64,000 bases of DNA from Devosia rhodophyticola (GCF_028816475.1 NZ_CP118247.1:3278001-3342000); one strand, 5' to 3'; shown: positions 49,670 to 60,655, counted from the stretch's first letter. Notes: generated by a model from the sequence alone, not told the origin. Numbers and translations are program-made.

Positions 49670-51955
49670 GTGTCATCGGATATGAATGAACAGCGCAAGG
49701 CATTGCGTGAAGCAGCTCTGCATTTTCACGAGTTTCCAAAGCCCGGTAAGCTTGAAATTCAGGCGACAAAACCGCTGGGCAATCAGCGCGACCTTGCACT
49801 AGCTTATTCACCCGGTGTTGCAGCGCCTTGTGAGGAGATAGCCGAAGCGCCGGACGCGGCATTCAAATATACCTCGCGGGGTAATCTCGTTGCTGTGATT
49901 TCTAACGGCACGGCTGTGCTTGGACTTGGCAATATCGGTGCCCTTGCGTCCAAGCCGGTGATGGAGGGCAAGGCCGTCCTTTTCAAGAAATTTGCAGGCA
50001 TCGACGTATTTGACATCGAAATCGACGAAACTGATCCAAAGAAATTTATCGAGGTCGTTGCGCCCCTCTGGCCTACCTTTGGCGGCATCAATTTAGAAGA
50101 TATCAAGGCGCCGGATTGCTTTGAGATCGAGGAGACCCTGCGCGAGCGCATGAGCATACCGGTTTTTCATGATGATCAGCATGGTACCGCTATTATTGTG
50201 GGTGCCGCGGTTACAAATGGTCTCGAGCTTGCTGGCAAAAAGATCAAGGACGTCAAGATATGTGCCTCGGGCGCGGGCGCCGCGGCCATCGCCTGTCTCA
50301 ACTTGCTGGTGGCATTGGGTGCTCGGCACGAAAATATCTGGGTTGCCGACAAGGACGGATTGGTCACGCACAAGCGTAATGACGTCAATGACAAATGGCG
50401 CGGGCAGTTCCGCCGGCAGAGCGACGCGACTACGCTTGCAGAGGTGATCGAGGGCGCAGACGTTTTCCTGGGGCTGTCTGCGGCGGGCGTTCTAAAGCCG
50501 GAAATGCTCAAGAAAATGGCGCCGCGACCGCTGATTCTGGCGCTTGCCAATCCCAATCCGGAAATCATGCCCGAATTGGCGAAAGAGACCCGGCCCGACG
50601 CCATGGTCTGTACCGGGCGGTCCGACTATCCCAATCAGGTCAACAATGTCCTCTGCTTTCCCTTCATTTTTCGAGGCGCTCTTGACGTTGGCGCGACAAC
50701 AATCAATGAGGAAATGAAGCTGGCCGCGGTTAGGGCAATTGCCAAACTGGCCCACCAGCCGGGGCTGGAAGTATCACCGTCAGGTTCGCCTGCCGTGTTC
50801 GGCGCCGATCACATTATTCCCAATCCGTTTGATCAGCGGCTGATATTGCGCATTGCACCTGCGGTTGCGCGCGCTGCAATGGAATCTGGTGTGGCGCGCC
50901 GCCCGATTGAGGATTTCAAAGCCTACGGCGACACGCTCAATCGCTTCGTCTTCCGCTCCGGGTTGGTTATGAAGCCAATCGTCGAGCGTGCGCAGGGGCA
51001 GAGCAAACGCATTGTCTTTTCCGATGGCGAGGATGAACGCGTCTTGCGGGCGGCTCAGGTGCTGCTTGAGGATCGCATCGCCAAGCCGATCCTGATTGGA
51101 CGCCCCGCTGTGATCGAAGCCAGATTGGAGCGGTTTGGACTTAACCTGCGGCCGGGCACTGATTTTGAGATCATCAACCCTGAGGATGATCCCCGCTATC
51201 GCGACTATGTGTCATTGTTCCATTCACTGGTGGGCCGCAGCGGCGTAACGCCCGATACGGCGCGGCAGGTCGTGCGCACCAACACTACCGTGATTGGAGC
51301 TCTTGCGGTCAAGAGGGGTGAGGCGGACGGCCTGATTTGCGGGCTGCAGGGTCGCTACATCAAGCATGTGCGCGATATTCGCTCCATCATCGGCCTGCAG
51401 GATGGCGTTGCTGATGTGTCGGCCATGTCGATGCTGATCATGCCCAATGGGGCGTTTTTCCTTGCTGATACCTATGTCAATCTTGATCCGACCGCTGATG
51501 AAATCGTCGGCATTGCCTTGCAAGCTCGCGACCATCTCAAGCGCTTTAGTATCGAAGCCAAAATTGCCTTGCTCAGCTATTCCAACTTCGGCTCTCGCGA
51601 TGGCGACAGCGCCTACAAGATGCGGGAGGCCTATAACAAGCTCAAGGCAATTGCCCCCGATCTGATTGTCGAAGGTGAAATGCAGGGCGATCTGGCGCTC
51701 AATCAGGATTTACGTGAACGCTACATTCCCGACAGCATATTGAACGGTGAAGCCAATCTTCTGATTTTTCCCAATCTCGATGCCGCCAACCTTTCAATGA
51801 CTTTGCTCAAGGAAATGAACAATGGCTTGTCGGTTGGTCCGATCCTGATGGGGCCGCGCTCGCCTGCTCACATTCTGACGCCATCCACAACCAGCCGGGG
51901 GATCGTCAACGTGGCGGCCATTGCTGCCACTGAGTCCCTGAGTCTGGAGGGTTGA
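49670..51955 (+). CDS. maeB: NADP-dependent malic enzyme (phosphotransacetylase-fused type)
   Basis: A 761-residue enzyme that converts malate to pyruvate and CO2, yielding NAD(P)H. The malic domain (about 1-430) opens [18 protein letters not shown] and has [20 protein letters not shown] and [13 protein letters not shown] for dinucleotide binding. The C-terminal part (about 430-760) is phosphate-acetyltransferase-like; it regulates or stabilises the complex and is not catalytic in characterised relatives. The GTG at 49670 is chosen because GGTGGAGG lies eight bases upstream; a GTG at 49637 and an ATG at 49682 are alternatives. Cofactor preference (NAD or NADP) cannot be told from sequence. 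The Dabb gene follows after three bases. Confidence 0.94.
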   Translation: MSSDMNEQRKALREAALHFHEFPKPGKLEIQATKPLGNQRDLALAYSPGVAAPCEEIAEAPDAAFKYTSRGNLVAVISNGTAVLGLGNIGALASKPVMEGKAVLFKKFAGIDVFDIEIDETDPKKFIEVVAPLWPTFGGINLEDIKAPDCFEIEETLRERMSIPVFHDDQHGTAIIVGAAVTNGLELAGKKIKDVKICASGAGAAAIACLNLLVALGARHENIWVADKDGLVTHKRNDVNDKWRGQFRRQSDATTLAEVIEGADVFLGLSAAGVLKPEMLKKMAPRPLILALANPNPEIMPELAKETRPDAMVCTGRSDYPNQVNNVLCFPFIFRGALDVGATTINEEMKLAAVRAIAKLAHQPGLEVSPSGSPAVFGADHIIPNPFDQRLILRIAPAVARAAMESGVARRPIEDFKAYGDTLNRFVFRSGLVMKPIVERAQGQSKRIVFSDGEDERVLRAAQVLLEDRIAKPILIGRPAVIEARLERFGLNLRPGTDFEIINPEDDPRYRDYVSLFHSLVGRSGVTPDTARQVVRTNTTVIGALAVKRGEADGLICGLQGRYIKHVRDIRSIIGLQDGVADVSAMSMLIMPNGAFFLADTYVNLDPTADEIVGIALQARDHLKRFSIEAKIALLSYSNFGSRDGDSAYKMREAYNKLKAIAPDLIVEGEMQGDLALNQDLRERYIPDSILNGEANLLIFPNLDAANLSMTLLKEMNNGLSVGPILMGPRSPAHILTPSTTSRGIVNVAAIAATESLSLEG

Positions 51956-51958
51956 GCC

Positions 51959-52291
51959 GTGTCTGTACTGCAAGAAACGACAATCCGCCATTCCGTGGTG
52001 TTTACGCTCAAGCATGCCCCGGGTTCCGAGGAAGAGAAGGCGTTCCTCCGCGATGCCAAAATTCTTGCGAACATTCCGGGCGTACTGAACTTTGAGCAGC
52101 TAAAGCAGGTCAGTCCAAAAGCCAGCTATGGCTTCGGCTTCGTCATGGAATTTTCAACACCGGCAGATTACGCGGCTTATAACACCCATCCCGATCACGT
52201 TGGCTTTGTCAAAACCCGATGGGTGCCGGAAGTTGAAACGTTCATGGAACTAGATTTCGAGGCCGTCCAGCGAGGAGCAACGGGGCGTTAA
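51959..52291 (+). CDS. Stress-response A/B barrel (Dabb) domain protein
   Basis: A 110-residue protein of the dimeric alpha-beta barrel (Dabb) family. It has IRHSVVFTLKH near the start, GFGFVMEFSTPADYAAYNTHPDHVGFV in the middle and a C-terminal strand. The GTG start has a GGAGG-type site in the end of maeB. Members vary widely in role, so no function is assigned. The tight spacing to maeB suggests co-translation. Confidence 0.85.
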   Translation: MSVLQETTIRHSVVFTLKHAPGSEEEKAFLRDAKILANIPGVLNFEQLKQVSPKASYGFGFVMEFSTPADYAAYNTHPDHVGFVKTRWVPEVETFMELDFEAVQRGATGR

Positions 52292-52338
52292 GGCATTGCA
52301 GTCCATAATCGGACAATTCAACGCCGGTATATGTGTCC

Positions 52339-52710
52339 ATGTCCACCCGACTGAAACGTCCCCCATTTTGGCGCCCGCTCGCATTGACGGCGGCGCTCGT
52401 TGGTTTTCTCGGCTATCTCGGATTTTCCGCGATTGGCGGGCAATTTGGTATTGAAAGTCGCAAGGATATCCTTGTCGACATCGCCCGTTTGAGTGGGCAA
52501 TCTGCGGCTCTGCAAGCCGAGATCGATGCTTACAAGCATCGCGCGACGCTGCTCAATGCCGACCGCCTCGATCCCGATATCATCACCGAGAAGGCGAGGG
52601 CGCTGCTCAATATGGCCAACGCGGACGACGTTATCGTCATGGTTGATCCAAACACGGGTAAACCAATAATGAGTTCATCTCAAAATTTAACTGAAAACAA
52701 GTTCAACTAA
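52339..52710 (+). CDS. ftsB: Septum formation initiator protein, FtsB/DivIC type
   Basis: A 123-residue small bitopic membrane protein. A basic N-terminus leads into one transmembrane helix (about 16-36), then a coiled coil (about 45-75; DIARLSGQSAALQAEIDAYKH) and the family's DPDIITEKARALLNMA segment. FtsB links the early and late cell-division proteins with FtsL and FtsQ. It is usually encoded just upstream of pdhA in alphaproteobacteria. I used the ATG at 52339; a GTG at 52333 is also in frame. The gap to pdhA is 140 bases. Confidence 0.88.
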   Translation: MSTRLKRPPFWRPLALTAALVGFLGYLGFSAIGGQFGIESRKDILVDIARLSGQSAALQAEIDAYKHRATLLNADRLDPDIITEKARALLNMANADDVIVMVDPNTGKPIMSSSQNLTENKFN

Positions 52711-52850
52711 TTTAATTTATACAATTCAGCTAGTTGCACGTAAGATAGCACCATATTCAGATTGCTATTGCGGTGGCCGGGGTTGTGCTAGGGTGCGGCA
52801 ACAGGGCAAAATGGCCTTGCGGCAAACTCAAACGATCCGGAGCGTAACAG

Positions 52851-53870
52851 ATGGCGCGTAGGGCTGTGGCCACCAAGGCCAAGACGCAAACGAATTCTCC
52901 CCAATTCAACAAGGAGCAGGAGTTGTCGGCTTATCACGACATGCTTCTTGTTCGGCGGTTTGAGGAAAAAGCCGGCCAGATGTACGGAATGGGCCTGATC
53001 GGCGGGTTCTGCCATCTCTATATCGGTCAGGAAGCGGTCGTCACCGGCGTCACCATGGCTTCGAAAAAGGGCGAAGACGCACAGATCACCGGTTATCGCG
53101 ACCATGGACACATGCTCGTCATGGGACTTGAGCCCCGTGGGGTTATGGCTGAATTGACCGGTCGCGCGGGCGGATTGTCGGGTGGCAAGGGCGGCTCAAT
53201 GCACATGTTCTCTCTGGAACACCGCTTCTACGGCGGCAACGGGATTGTAGGCGCTCAGGTGTCGCTGGGTACCGGTTTGGCTTTCGCCAGCAAATATAAG
53301 GGCGACGGTTCGGTCAGCATTGCCTATTTTGGTGATGGCGCGGCCAATCAAGGACAGGTTTACGAGAGCTTCAATATGGCCAAGCTCTGGAATCTTCCGG
53401 TCGTTTACGTGATCGAAAACAATAAATACGCCATGGGCACATCGGTTGAACGTTCGTCGGCGACAACAGATTTCTCGCAGCGTGGCCAGTCCTTTGACAT
53501 TCCCGGTGAGCAGGTGGACGGTATGGATGTCCGCCTGGTTCATGATGCAGCCGAACGGGCTATTGAGCATGCGCGCTCGGGTAAAGGGCCGTACATTCTG
53601 GAAATGCTCACCTATCGATATCGCGGCCATTCAATGTCCGATCCGGCGAAATACCGAAGCAAGGACGAAGTGACCAAATACCGGCAGGAGCGCGATCCGA
53701 TCGAACAGGTCAAGGCACGAATTCTGTCGGAAAAGCACGCGACTGAGGACGAGCTCAAGGAAATCGAGACCAAAATTCGCGCCATTGTTACAGAGGCAGC
53801 TGATTTCGCCACCAACGATCCAGAGCCCGATGCCTCGGAGCTGTGGACCGATATTACAATCAGCGCGTAG
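52851..53870 (+). CDS. pdhA: Pyruvate dehydrogenase E1 component subunit alpha
   Basis: A 339-residue alpha subunit of the heterotetrameric E1, which decarboxylates pyruvate with thiamine diphosphate. The TPP motif reads GDGAANQGQVYESFNMAKLW ... ENN. The GLSGGKGGSMHMFS segment and the phosphorylation-loop relatives RYRGHSMSDPAKYR are present. The start has GGAG nine bases upstream. It opens the pdh cluster and is followed by a small membrane protein gene that overlaps its end. Confidence 0.97.
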   Translation: MARRAVATKAKTQTNSPQFNKEQELSAYHDMLLVRRFEEKAGQMYGMGLIGGFCHLYIGQEAVVTGVTMASKKGEDAQITGYRDHGHMLVMGLEPRGVMAELTGRAGGLSGGKGGSMHMFSLEHRFYGGNGIVGAQVSLGTGLAFASKYKGDGSVSIAYFGDGAANQGQVYESFNMAKLWNLPVVYVIENNKYAMGTSVERSSATTDFSQRGQSFDIPGEQVDGMDVRLVHDAAERAIEHARSGKGPYILEMLTYRYRGHSMSDPAKYRSKDEVTKYRQERDPIEQVKARILSEKHATEDELKEIETKIRAIVTEAADFATNDPEPDASELWTDITISA

Positions 53871-54160
53871 CGAGTTCGGTCTTGGCCATTCTGGTTGGTG
53901 TCATCATTGTACTGGCTCTCCTTGCACTGGCACTTGCCGTCCGGGAGGCGCAGGCAATGGTGCGCTTGTCGCCACAAAGCGACGGTTTGGCAGGTTTTTT
54001 CTGGCTGGGCTGGTGGAAATTTGGGGCGATCAAGGCCCGGATCAGCCCGGATGCCGCAGCGCGGTATGCGACTTATACCCGGGCCATCACCACTTTTCTG
54101 GTGTTGATCGTTCTGGGATCGGTGCTTAGCAGCATGTTCGGTAGTGCCGCTAGCAATTGA
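53843..54160 (+). CDS. Small predicted membrane protein between pdhA and pdhB
   Basis: A 105-residue protein with two hydrophobic segments (about 11-33 and 84-102) around a short basic loop (REAQAMVRLSPQS ... GAIKARISPDAAARYATYTR). The composition of the second half suggests a real membrane protein. The GTG start at 53843 overlaps the pdhA end by 28 bases; a TTG at 53882 would avoid the overlap. The start has no strong ribosome binding site. I do not recognise the family, and in S. meliloti as I recall pdhA is followed directly by pdhB, so this gene may be lineage-specific. Confidence 0.6.
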   Translation: MDRYYNQRVASSVLAILVGVIIVLALLALALAVREAQAMVRLSPQSDGLAGFFWLGWWKFGAIKARISPDAAARYATYTRAITTFLVLIVLGSVLSSMFGSAASN

Positions 54161-54269
54161 GTTTGAATGAAAGTGTCGTTTCGGGCCTACCCGTTTCGGC
54201 TTTGCCTATTAACTGCGGTTTCCGCTCGTCCGTATTTTTGATGCCTGGACGTTTCGGCAGGAGAGTTGA

Positions 54270-55652
54270 ATGCCAAATATCTTGATGCCTGCGCTGTCTC
54301 CCACGATGGAAGAGGGCAAACTGTCCAAATGGCTCGTCAAAGAGGGCGACACGGTTTCGCCGGGCGATGTCTTGGCCGAAATTGAAACCGACAAGGCCAC
54401 GATGGAGGTCGAGTCGGTGGATAGCGGCGTGGTCAACCAGTTGCTGGTCGCCGAGGGGACTGACAACGTCAAGGTCAACACGCCAATCGCCATAGTATTG
54501 GGCGAGGGCGAAAAGGCGGAAGATATCGAGGTCGCAAAGACTGTTCCCGAACCTGCAGAAGCTCCGGTGGTTGCTGCTGAAAATGGTGTAGACCCGGCTG
54601 CCGAAAAAACTGCCGCAGCGCCAAAATTCGAACCCGCCAGCGATCCGGATCTTCCTGCGGATGTCGAAATGGTCGAAATGACGGTTCGGCAGGCTCTGAA
54701 CGAGGCAATGGCTGAAGAACTGCGTCGCGACAAGGATGTCTTCATTATCGGTGAGGAAGTTGCCGAATATCAGGGCGCCTACAAGATTACGCAGAACCTT
54801 CTGCAAGAATTCGGTCCCGAGCGCGTCGTCGACACTCCAATTACCGAGCATGGGTTTGCTGGATTGGCGGTTGGCGCGGCCTTTGCCGGGCTGAAGCCGA
54901 TTGTCGAGTTCATGACCTGGAACTTTGCCATGCAGGCAATTGATCAGATCATCAATTCGGCTGCCAAACAGCTTTATATGTCTGGTGGGCAGGTTACCGC
55001 GCCGATTGTGTTCCGCGGCCCCAATGGGGTTGCCTCGCGCGTTGGAGCGCAGCATAGTCAGGATTATTCGGCATGGTATTCCCATGTCCCCGGATTGACC
55101 GTTATCGCGCCCTATAGTGCGGCCGACGCAAAGGGGTTGCTCAAGGCGGCCATTCGGTCGCCCAATCCCGTGATTTTCCTTGAGAATGAAGTGCTTTACG
55201 GCTCGACGGGCGAAGTGCCCAAGGTTGATGACTTTGTCCTACCAATCGGCAAGGCGCGCATCGCCCGGGCTGGTGCGGACGTGACTATCGTCTCGTTCTC
55301 TATGGGCATGCGTTATGCGACCCAGGCCACCGAGAAACTTGTCGCGGCTGGTGTCGATGTCGAACTGATTGATCTGCGCACTTTGCGGCCACTCGATATG
55401 GATACAGTTATTGCTTCGGTCAAAAAGACCGGGCGGCTTGTTACGGTGGAAGAGGGTTGGCCGCAGGGCGGCATCGGGGCCGAGATTTCTGCTCAGGTCA
55501 ACGAACAGGCATTTGATTATCTGGACGCCCCCGTCATCCGGGTCACCGGCAAAGATGTTCCCATGCCCTATGCCGCCAATCTTGAGAAGCTGGCGTTGCC
55601 CCACGTCGATGACGTCATTGCAGCGGTCAACGCTGTGACCTACCGTTCGTAA
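54270..55652 (+). CDS. pdhB: Pyruvate dehydrogenase E1 component subunit beta, with N-terminal lipoyl domain
   Basis: A 460-residue protein. An N-terminal lipoyl domain (about 1-80) has the [11 protein letters not shown] lipoylation lysine. An alanine- and proline-rich linker leads to the E1 beta transketolase domain (about 135-460) with [12 protein letters not shown] and [21 protein letters not shown]. Lipoyl domains on E1 beta are typical of alphaproteobacteria. AGGAG precedes the ATG. pdhC follows after 12 bases. Confidence 0.96.
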   Translation: MPNILMPALSPTMEEGKLSKWLVKEGDTVSPGDVLAEIETDKATMEVESVDSGVVNQLLVAEGTDNVKVNTPIAIVLGEGEKAEDIEVAKTVPEPAEAPVVAAENGVDPAAEKTAAAPKFEPASDPDLPADVEMVEMTVRQALNEAMAEELRRDKDVFIIGEEVAEYQGAYKITQNLLQEFGPERVVDTPITEHGFAGLAVGAAFAGLKPIVEFMTWNFAMQAIDQIINSAAKQLYMSGGQVTAPIVFRGPNGVASRVGAQHSQDYSAWYSHVPGLTVIAPYSAADAKGLLKAAIRSPNPVIFLENEVLYGSTGEVPKVDDFVLPIGKARIARAGADVTIVSFSMGMRYATQATEKLVAAGVDVELIDLRTLRPLDMDTVIASVKKTGRLVTVEEGWPQGGIGAEISAQVNEQAFDYLDAPVIRVTGKDVPMPYAANLEKLALPHVDDVIAAVNAVTYRS

Positions 55653-55664
55653 GGGAGAGTTCTG

Positions 55665-57005
55665 ATGCCGATAGAAATTACAATGCCGGCGCTTTCCCCC
55701 ACAATGGAAGAGGGCAAGCTCGCCAAGTGGCACGTCAAGGAGGGCGATAGCGTTTCCTCGGGCGATGTTATTGCAGAGATTGAAACCGATAAGGCCACCA
55801 TGGAAGTGGAAGCGGTTGATGAAGGCAAGATCGGCAAGATTGTTGTGGCCGAAGGCACCGACAATGTGAAGGTAAACGCAGTCATTGCGGTTCTGCTGGA
55901 AGAGGGCGAAAACGCTGATGCCATAAAGGCGTCTTCAACAGCGCCCAAGCCCGAGGCGGCGCCTGAACCAAAGGCAGAAGCCAAATCTGAATCGGGTGCA
56001 CCCTCGCGCGTAAATTCAACTACGCAGGCCGCTGCGGCACCGGCTCCTTCGCCAGCACCGGCAAAGGCAGACGGCGAAAAAGTCTTCGCATCGCCTTTGG
56101 CGCGGCGGCTGGCAAAAGAAGCTGGACTGGATGTCGCCGCTATTGCGGGATCTGGTCCGCGTGGCCGTGTTATCAAAGCTGACGTGGAAGCCGCCAAGTC
56201 GGGCAAGGGAACCGTCGCCAAGGTTGGTGCTTCGGCCCCAGCGGGTGCAGCAATCGCTGGGGGCATGAGTAAGGCACAGGTGATTGCGCTCTATCCTGAG
56301 GATAGCTACGAGATTGTCGCTAACGACGGGATGCGCAAGGTTGTTGCCGCCCGTTTGACCGAAGCCAAACAGACTATTCCCCATTTCTATCTATCGCTTG
56401 ATTGCCAGATTGACGACCTGTTGGCGGCCCGGGCGCAAATCAATGCGACTGCCCCGAAATCCAAGGAAGGCAAACCTGCTTTCAAGCTTTCGGTCAATGA
56501 TTTTGTGATGAAGGCCTGGGCTGTTGCCTTGCAGCGGGTGCCGCTCGCCAACGCGACATGGGCCGAAGATTCGATCCTCTATCACAAGCGCTCAGATGTT
56601 GCGGTTGCCGTCGCCGTGCCCGGCGGGCTTTTCACGCCTGTCGTTAAATCGTGCGATACCAAATCGCTGCGTGAAATCTCCGAAGAGGTCAAAGATCTGG
56701 CTGGTCGTGCCAAGTCCAAAAAGCTGGCGCCGCACGAATATCAGGGCGGGGCAAGTTCGGTCTCCAATCTGGGCATGTTCGGGATCAAGCATTTCTCGGC
56801 GGTCATCAATCCACCCCATGGCACCATTTTGGCGGTAGGCGTCGGTGACGAGCGCGTTTATGCAGACAAAGGGCAGGTCAAGGTCGGCAATTTCATGACA
56901 GTGACGCTTTCCTGCGATCACCGGGCTGTTGATGGCGCTCTGGGCGCTGAAGTGCTGGGCGTGTTCAAGGGGTTGATCGAAACCCCCGTGATGATGCTGG
57001 CCTAG
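55665..57005 (+). CDS. pdhC: Dihydrolipoamide acetyltransferase (E2) of pyruvate dehydrogenase
   Basis: A 446-residue E2 that carries acetyl groups from E1 to coenzyme A. It has one lipoyl domain with the DKATMEVE lysine (about 42-49), a flexible linker, an E1/E3-binding domain (about 140-175; [21 protein letters not shown]) and the catalytic core ending with [12 protein letters not shown]. This single-lipoyl form is usual where pdhB also has one. It belongs to the pdhA-pdhB-pdhC run. Confidence 0.97.
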   Translation: MPIEITMPALSPTMEEGKLAKWHVKEGDSVSSGDVIAEIETDKATMEVEAVDEGKIGKIVVAEGTDNVKVNAVIAVLLEEGENADAIKASSTAPKPEAAPEPKAEAKSESGAPSRVNSTTQAAAAPAPSPAPAKADGEKVFASPLARRLAKEAGLDVAAIAGSGPRGRVIKADVEAAKSGKGTVAKVGASAPAGAAIAGGMSKAQVIALYPEDSYEIVANDGMRKVVAARLTEAKQTIPHFYLSLDCQIDDLLAARAQINATAPKSKEGKPAFKLSVNDFVMKAWAVALQRVPLANATWAEDSILYHKRSDVAVAVAVPGGLFTPVVKSCDTKSLREISEEVKDLAGRAKSKKLAPHEYQGGASSVSNLGMFGIKHFSAVINPPHGTILAVGVGDERVYADKGQVKVGNFMTVTLSCDHRAVDGALGAEVLGVFKGLIETPVMMLA

Positions 57006-57014
57006 GGGCAGGGC

Positions 57015-57665
57015 ATGAAATCCATACTTTGCTTTGGTGACAGCCTGACCTTTGGTGCCAATCCTCAACCAGATGGTGCGCGGCACGCACACGAAGACCG
57101 CTGGCCCGGCGCTCTTGAGGCGGCCATGGTTGGCAAGGCCCGGGTGATTGCTGAAGGTCTAGGTGGACGCACAACTGTCTATGACGATTGGGGCGCCAAC
57201 GCCGACCGTAATGGGGCCCGGATTTTACCAACCCTTTTGGCCAGCCACGCGCCATTGGACCTCATCGTCATCATGCTGGGCACAAATGACATCAAACCCT
57301 CGGTTTGTGGCAGTGCCCGAGAGGCTTCATTTGGGATGCGGCGTCTGATTCAGATCGTGCGGGGACATTTTGCCAGTGTCGGCGAGCCAATTCCGAAAAT
57401 ACTGATCGTGTCGCCTCCCTTGGTATGCGCAAGCGACAACGCCGATATGATGGGGCATTTTGGCGGGTATGAGTATGCCCGCGGGCAATCCTTGCAATTT
57501 GGCGAACACTATCGTCGTCGTGCCGACGAAGAAGGCGTTGCCTATTTCGATGCTGCCAGCGTTGCCGTCGCTGATCCAGCGGATGGTGTGCATCTGGATG
57601 CGGCAAATACCAAAGCCATCGGCGCAGCAATCGTTCCGCTGGTTACTTCCTTGTTGGATCTCTGA
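57015..57665 (+). CDS. SGNH/GDSL-family hydrolase
   Basis: A 216-residue esterase of the SGNH superfamily. Block I is FGDSLTFG with the catalytic serine, block III is MLGTNDIK with the asparagine, and block V is DGVHLD with the catalytic aspartate and histidine. The GGRTTVYDD segment resembles aryl esterases. There is no signal peptide. As I recall, a hydrolase of this kind also lies between pdhC and lpdA in S. meliloti, so the location is conserved, but the substrate is unknown. Confidence 0.88.
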   Translation: MKSILCFGDSLTFGANPQPDGARHAHEDRWPGALEAAMVGKARVIAEGLGGRTTVYDDWGANADRNGARILPTLLASHAPLDLIVIMLGTNDIKPSVCGSAREASFGMRRLIQIVRGHFASVGEPIPKILIVSPPLVCASDNADMMGHFGGYEYARGQSLQFGEHYRRRADEEGVAYFDAASVAVADPADGVHLDAANTKAIGAAIVPLVTSLLDL

Positions 57666-57695
57666 TCCCACACAATTCGACTTCTGGAGGCCCTG

Positions 57696-59135
57696 ATGGC
57701 TGACCCATATGATCTTCTCGTTATCGGCGCCGGTCCTGGCGGATATGTAGCTGCCATTCGTGCTGCCCAGCTTGGTATGAAAGTGGGCATTGTCGAGCGC
57801 GAGCATATGGCCGGGATCTGCTCCAACTGGGGTTGTATTCCTACCAAGGCGTTGTTGCGGACTGCCGAAATATACGGCCACATGGGGCATGCCAAGGACT
57901 ACGGATTGACCGCCGAGAAGTTTGGCTTCGACATGGATGGGATCGTCAAACGTTCACGCGACATTGCCGCGCAGATGAACAATGGCGTTCAATTCCTGAT
58001 GAAGAAGAACAAGGTGGACATCATCTGGGGCGAAGCGGTCATTACCAAGCCCGGTGAGATCAAGGTTGCGCCGACCAAGAAGAAGATTGTCGAGCCGCAG
58101 GGGCCAGTGCCCAAAAAGCCACTTGGGGAAGGCACCTACAAAGCCAAGAACATCATTGTGGCAACGGGCGCTCGTCCCCGCGTTCTGCCCGGCATTGAGC
58201 CCGATGGCGACAAGATTTGGACCTATTTCGAAGCACTGAAACCCGACGCCATGCCAAAGTCGCTGGTGGTCATGGGGTCCGGCGCCATCGGAGTTGAATT
58301 TGCATCGTTTTATCGCTCACTTGGCGCCGAGGTGACGATCATCGAACTTCTGCCGCAAATCATGCCGGTTGAAGACGCCGAGATTTCAGCCATGGCGCGC
58401 AAGCGCTTGGAAAAGCGTGGCATCAAGATTTTGACGGACACCAAAGTCACCAAGGTCGAGAAGACCAAAGATGGCGTCGTTGCCCATGTCGAAACCAAGT
58501 CTGGCGAGAAGCAGAAAATTTCTGGCGAGAAACTGATTTCAGCGGTCGGTGTGCAATGCAATACCGAAGGTCTCGGACTTGAGAGCATTGGCGTCAAAAT
58601 TGATCGCGGCGCCATTGTTGTTGACGGTCACGGTCGCACCAATGTTAACGGGGTGTGGGCAATTGGTGACGTCGCGGGGCCCCCGATGTTAGCACATAAG
58701 GCAGAGCACGAGGCTGTCATAACGGTGGAAACCATCGCCGGCCAAAAAGTTCATGGGCTCGACAAAACCAAGATTCCCGGCTGCACTTATTGTGAGCCCC
58801 AGGTCGCCAGCGTTGGTTTGACCGAGGCAAAGGCCAAGGAAAGCGGACGTGAGATCAAAGTTGGCCGGTTCCCCTTTATTGGCAACGGCAAGGCGATTGC
58901 GCTTGGCGAGCCTGACGGGTTGGTCAAGACCATCTTTGACGCCAAGACCGGCGAACTGTTGGGCGCGCACATGGTTGGCGCTGAAGTTACCGAGTTGATT
59001 CAAGGGTTTGTCATTTCGATGAATCTGGAAACCACCGAGGAAGATCTCATGCATACGATCTTCCCGCATCCAACGCTTTCGGAAACCATGAAAGAAAGCG
59101 TGCTCGATGCGTACGGGCGAGCCTTGAACATTTAG
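57696..59135 (+). CDS. lpdA: Dihydrolipoamide dehydrogenase (E3)
   Basis: A 479-residue flavoprotein that reoxidises lipoyl groups of the pyruvate dehydrogenase complex. The FAD motif is VIGAGPGGYVAAIRAAQLG and the redox-active disulfide is C42/C47 in CSNWGC. A second GxGxxG for NAD (MGSGAIGVEFASFY) and the C-terminal HPTLSE catalytic segment are present. It has a short insert after the FAD domain (APTKKKIVEPQGPVPKKP), which is seen in rhizobial PDH-type Lpd proteins. It follows the SGNH gene after 30 bases. Confidence 0.97.
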   Translation: MADPYDLLVIGAGPGGYVAAIRAAQLGMKVGIVEREHMAGICSNWGCIPTKALLRTAEIYGHMGHAKDYGLTAEKFGFDMDGIVKRSRDIAAQMNNGVQFLMKKNKVDIIWGEAVITKPGEIKVAPTKKKIVEPQGPVPKKPLGEGTYKAKNIIVATGARPRVLPGIEPDGDKIWTYFEALKPDAMPKSLVVMGSGAIGVEFASFYRSLGAEVTIIELLPQIMPVEDAEISAMARKRLEKRGIKILTDTKVTKVEKTKDGVVAHVETKSGEKQKISGEKLISAVGVQCNTEGLGLESIGVKIDRGAIVVDGHGRTNVNGVWAIGDVAGPPMLAHKAEHEAVITVETIAGQKVHGLDKTKIPGCTYCEPQVASVGLTEAKAKESGREIKVGRFPFIGNGKAIALGEPDGLVKTIFDAKTGELLGAHMVGAEVTELIQGFVISMNLETTEEDLMHTIFPHPTLSETMKESVLDAYGRALNI

Positions 59136-59247
59136 TGCATAGCGGCAAGTCGCCAACTGGGGTTGAACCATTGCTCTCGGGGGGCGATATCAGTGCAAAA
59201 GCAGGCCCGCATGGCAGGCTGCTTAAGCGTCTAAGTTAGGACATGGT

Positions 59248-60201
59248 GTGGTCACACTCATCGACAGTAGCGTAGCGCGTCCGCGCCATCCGGAAAAACA
59301 GCATCGCCCCGATAGTGTGGTGTTACGCAAGCCGGATTGGATTCGGGTCAAAGCCCCAGGTTCGCCGATTTACAAGGAAACCCAGCAGATCGTTCGCGAA
59401 AATGGTCTGGTGACAGTTTGCGAAGAGGCGGGCTGTCCCAATATCGGCGAGTGCTGGTCCAAGAAGCACGCGACCTTCATGATCATGGGCGAAATTTGTA
59501 CGCGCGCCTGTGCCTTTTGCAACGTGCGCACGGGTCTACCGGGTCCACTGGATGCCAGTGAGCCGGAAAAAGTTGCCGTGGCGGTGCAAAAGCTCGGATT
59601 GCAGCATGTTGTGATTACCTCAGTCGATAGAGACGACCTTGAGGATGGAGGCGCCAACCATTTCGCATCCGTTATCCGGGCTATTCGCGCGCGCAATCCC
59701 AACACCACCATAGAGATTTTGACGCCTGACTTCCTGCGCAAGGAAGGGGCCCTGGAAATTGTGGTGGCCGCCAAGCCTGATGTGTTCAATCACAATCTTG
59801 AAACGGTACCGTCGAAATATCTGAAGGTTCGTCCGGGTGCGCGCTACTTCCACTCGATCCGGCTACTGCAGCGGGTCAAGGAACTTGATCCCACCATGTT
59901 CACCAAGTCTGGAATCATGGTTGGGCTGGGAGAAGAGCGTAATGAGGTGCTGCAGCTCATGGACGATCTGCGCAGCGCCGATGTTGATTTCCTGACTATC
60001 GGGCAATATTTGCAGCCGACCAAAAAGCACCATCCGGTAATTGGGTTCGTCACACCAGAAGAGTTCAAGTCATACGCGACGGTGGCCAATGCCAAGGGAT
60101 TTTCGTTGGTATCTTCCAGTCCGCTGACGCGCTCGTCCCATCACGCTGGCGAGGATTTTGCTCGCCTGAAAGCTGCTCGATTGGCAAAGCACGGGCACTG
60201 A
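59248..60201 (+). CDS. lipA: Lipoyl synthase
   Basis: A 317-residue radical SAM enzyme that inserts sulfur into octanoyl groups, making the lipoyl cofactor used by pdhB and pdhC. Both [4Fe-4S] sites are visible: C58, C63 and C69 in the auxiliary cluster motif and C84, C88 and C91 in CTRACAFC. The C-terminal RSSHHA contains the serine that binds the auxiliary cluster. The GTG start at 59248 has AGGA eight bases upstream. The stop overlaps the next gene (ATGA). Confidence 0.97.
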   Translation: MVTLIDSSVARPRHPEKQHRPDSVVLRKPDWIRVKAPGSPIYKETQQIVRENGLVTVCEEAGCPNIGECWSKKHATFMIMGEICTRACAFCNVRTGLPGPLDASEPEKVAVAVQKLGLQHVVITSVDRDDLEDGGANHFASVIRAIRARNPNTTIEILTPDFLRKEGALEIVVAAKPDVFNHNLETVPSKYLKVRPGARYFHSIRLLQRVKELDPTMFTKSGIMVGLGEERNEVLQLMDDLRSADVDFLTIGQYLQPTKKHHPVIGFVTPEEFKSYATVANAKGFSLVSSSPLTRSSHHAGEDFARLKAARLAKHGH

Positions 60202-60641
60202 TGAAGCGATATTTTGAACTACACGTGCCTCATCTGCCGGACCGGATGTTTGAAATTGTGTCCGATTTGGCCGATTATCCCCGCTTCATACCCAATTGCA
60301 AAGCTATGGATGTCCGGTCTGATCCGACGGCGGGCGACAATACCAAACTTGCCAAAATGACATTATCGTTTGGCCCTATCACCCAAGCTTATACGAGCCG
60401 TGTGGTAGCCGATCCCGATGAAAGAACAATCAGGGCAAAGGCGGTGGATGGGCCATTTTCTTATCTCGATAGCGAGTGGCGATTTACGCCGGAAGGCATG
60501 GGTACGCGTGTGCAGTTCGAGATCGACTTTAAGATTTCCAACCCCCTTGTGGCAGCTGTCGCCGAGCCGGCGTTTGCTGCCAAACAGGACGAAATCATGC
60601 GCGCATTTGCGTCGGAAGCCGACAGACGTTTCGGTGTCTGA
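60201..60641 (+). CDS. COQ10/RatA-family START-like protein
   Basis: A 146-residue SRPBCC (START-like) protein. The opening [27 protein letters not shown], then FIPNCKAM and the GPFSYLDSEWRF segment are typical. The family includes mitochondrial COQ10, which helps ubiquinone reach the respiratory chain, and proteins once named RatA toxins. Its position after lipA in an aerobic metabolism cluster favours the ubiquinone role. It overlaps the lipA stop by one base and converges with cinA. Confidence 0.88.
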   Translation: MKRYFELHVPHLPDRMFEIVSDLADYPRFIPNCKAMDVRSDPTAGDNTKLAKMTLSFGPITQAYTSRVVADPDERTIRAKAVDGPFSYLDSEWRFTPEGMGTRVQFEIDFKISNPLVAAVAEPAFAAKQDEIMRAFASEADRRFGV

Positions 60642-60655
60642 ACCGGCACGCTGCG

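Noticed and set aside
54150..55085. A 311-codon minus-strand frame opposite pdhB
   Set aside because: It lies opposite the conserved lipoyl and transketolase sequence, and its composition is typical of shadow frames.
54270..55900. Similar DNA at the start of pdhB and pdhC as a recent repeat
   Set aside because: Both genes encode lipoyl domains; similarity is explained by shared function and is normal for this group.
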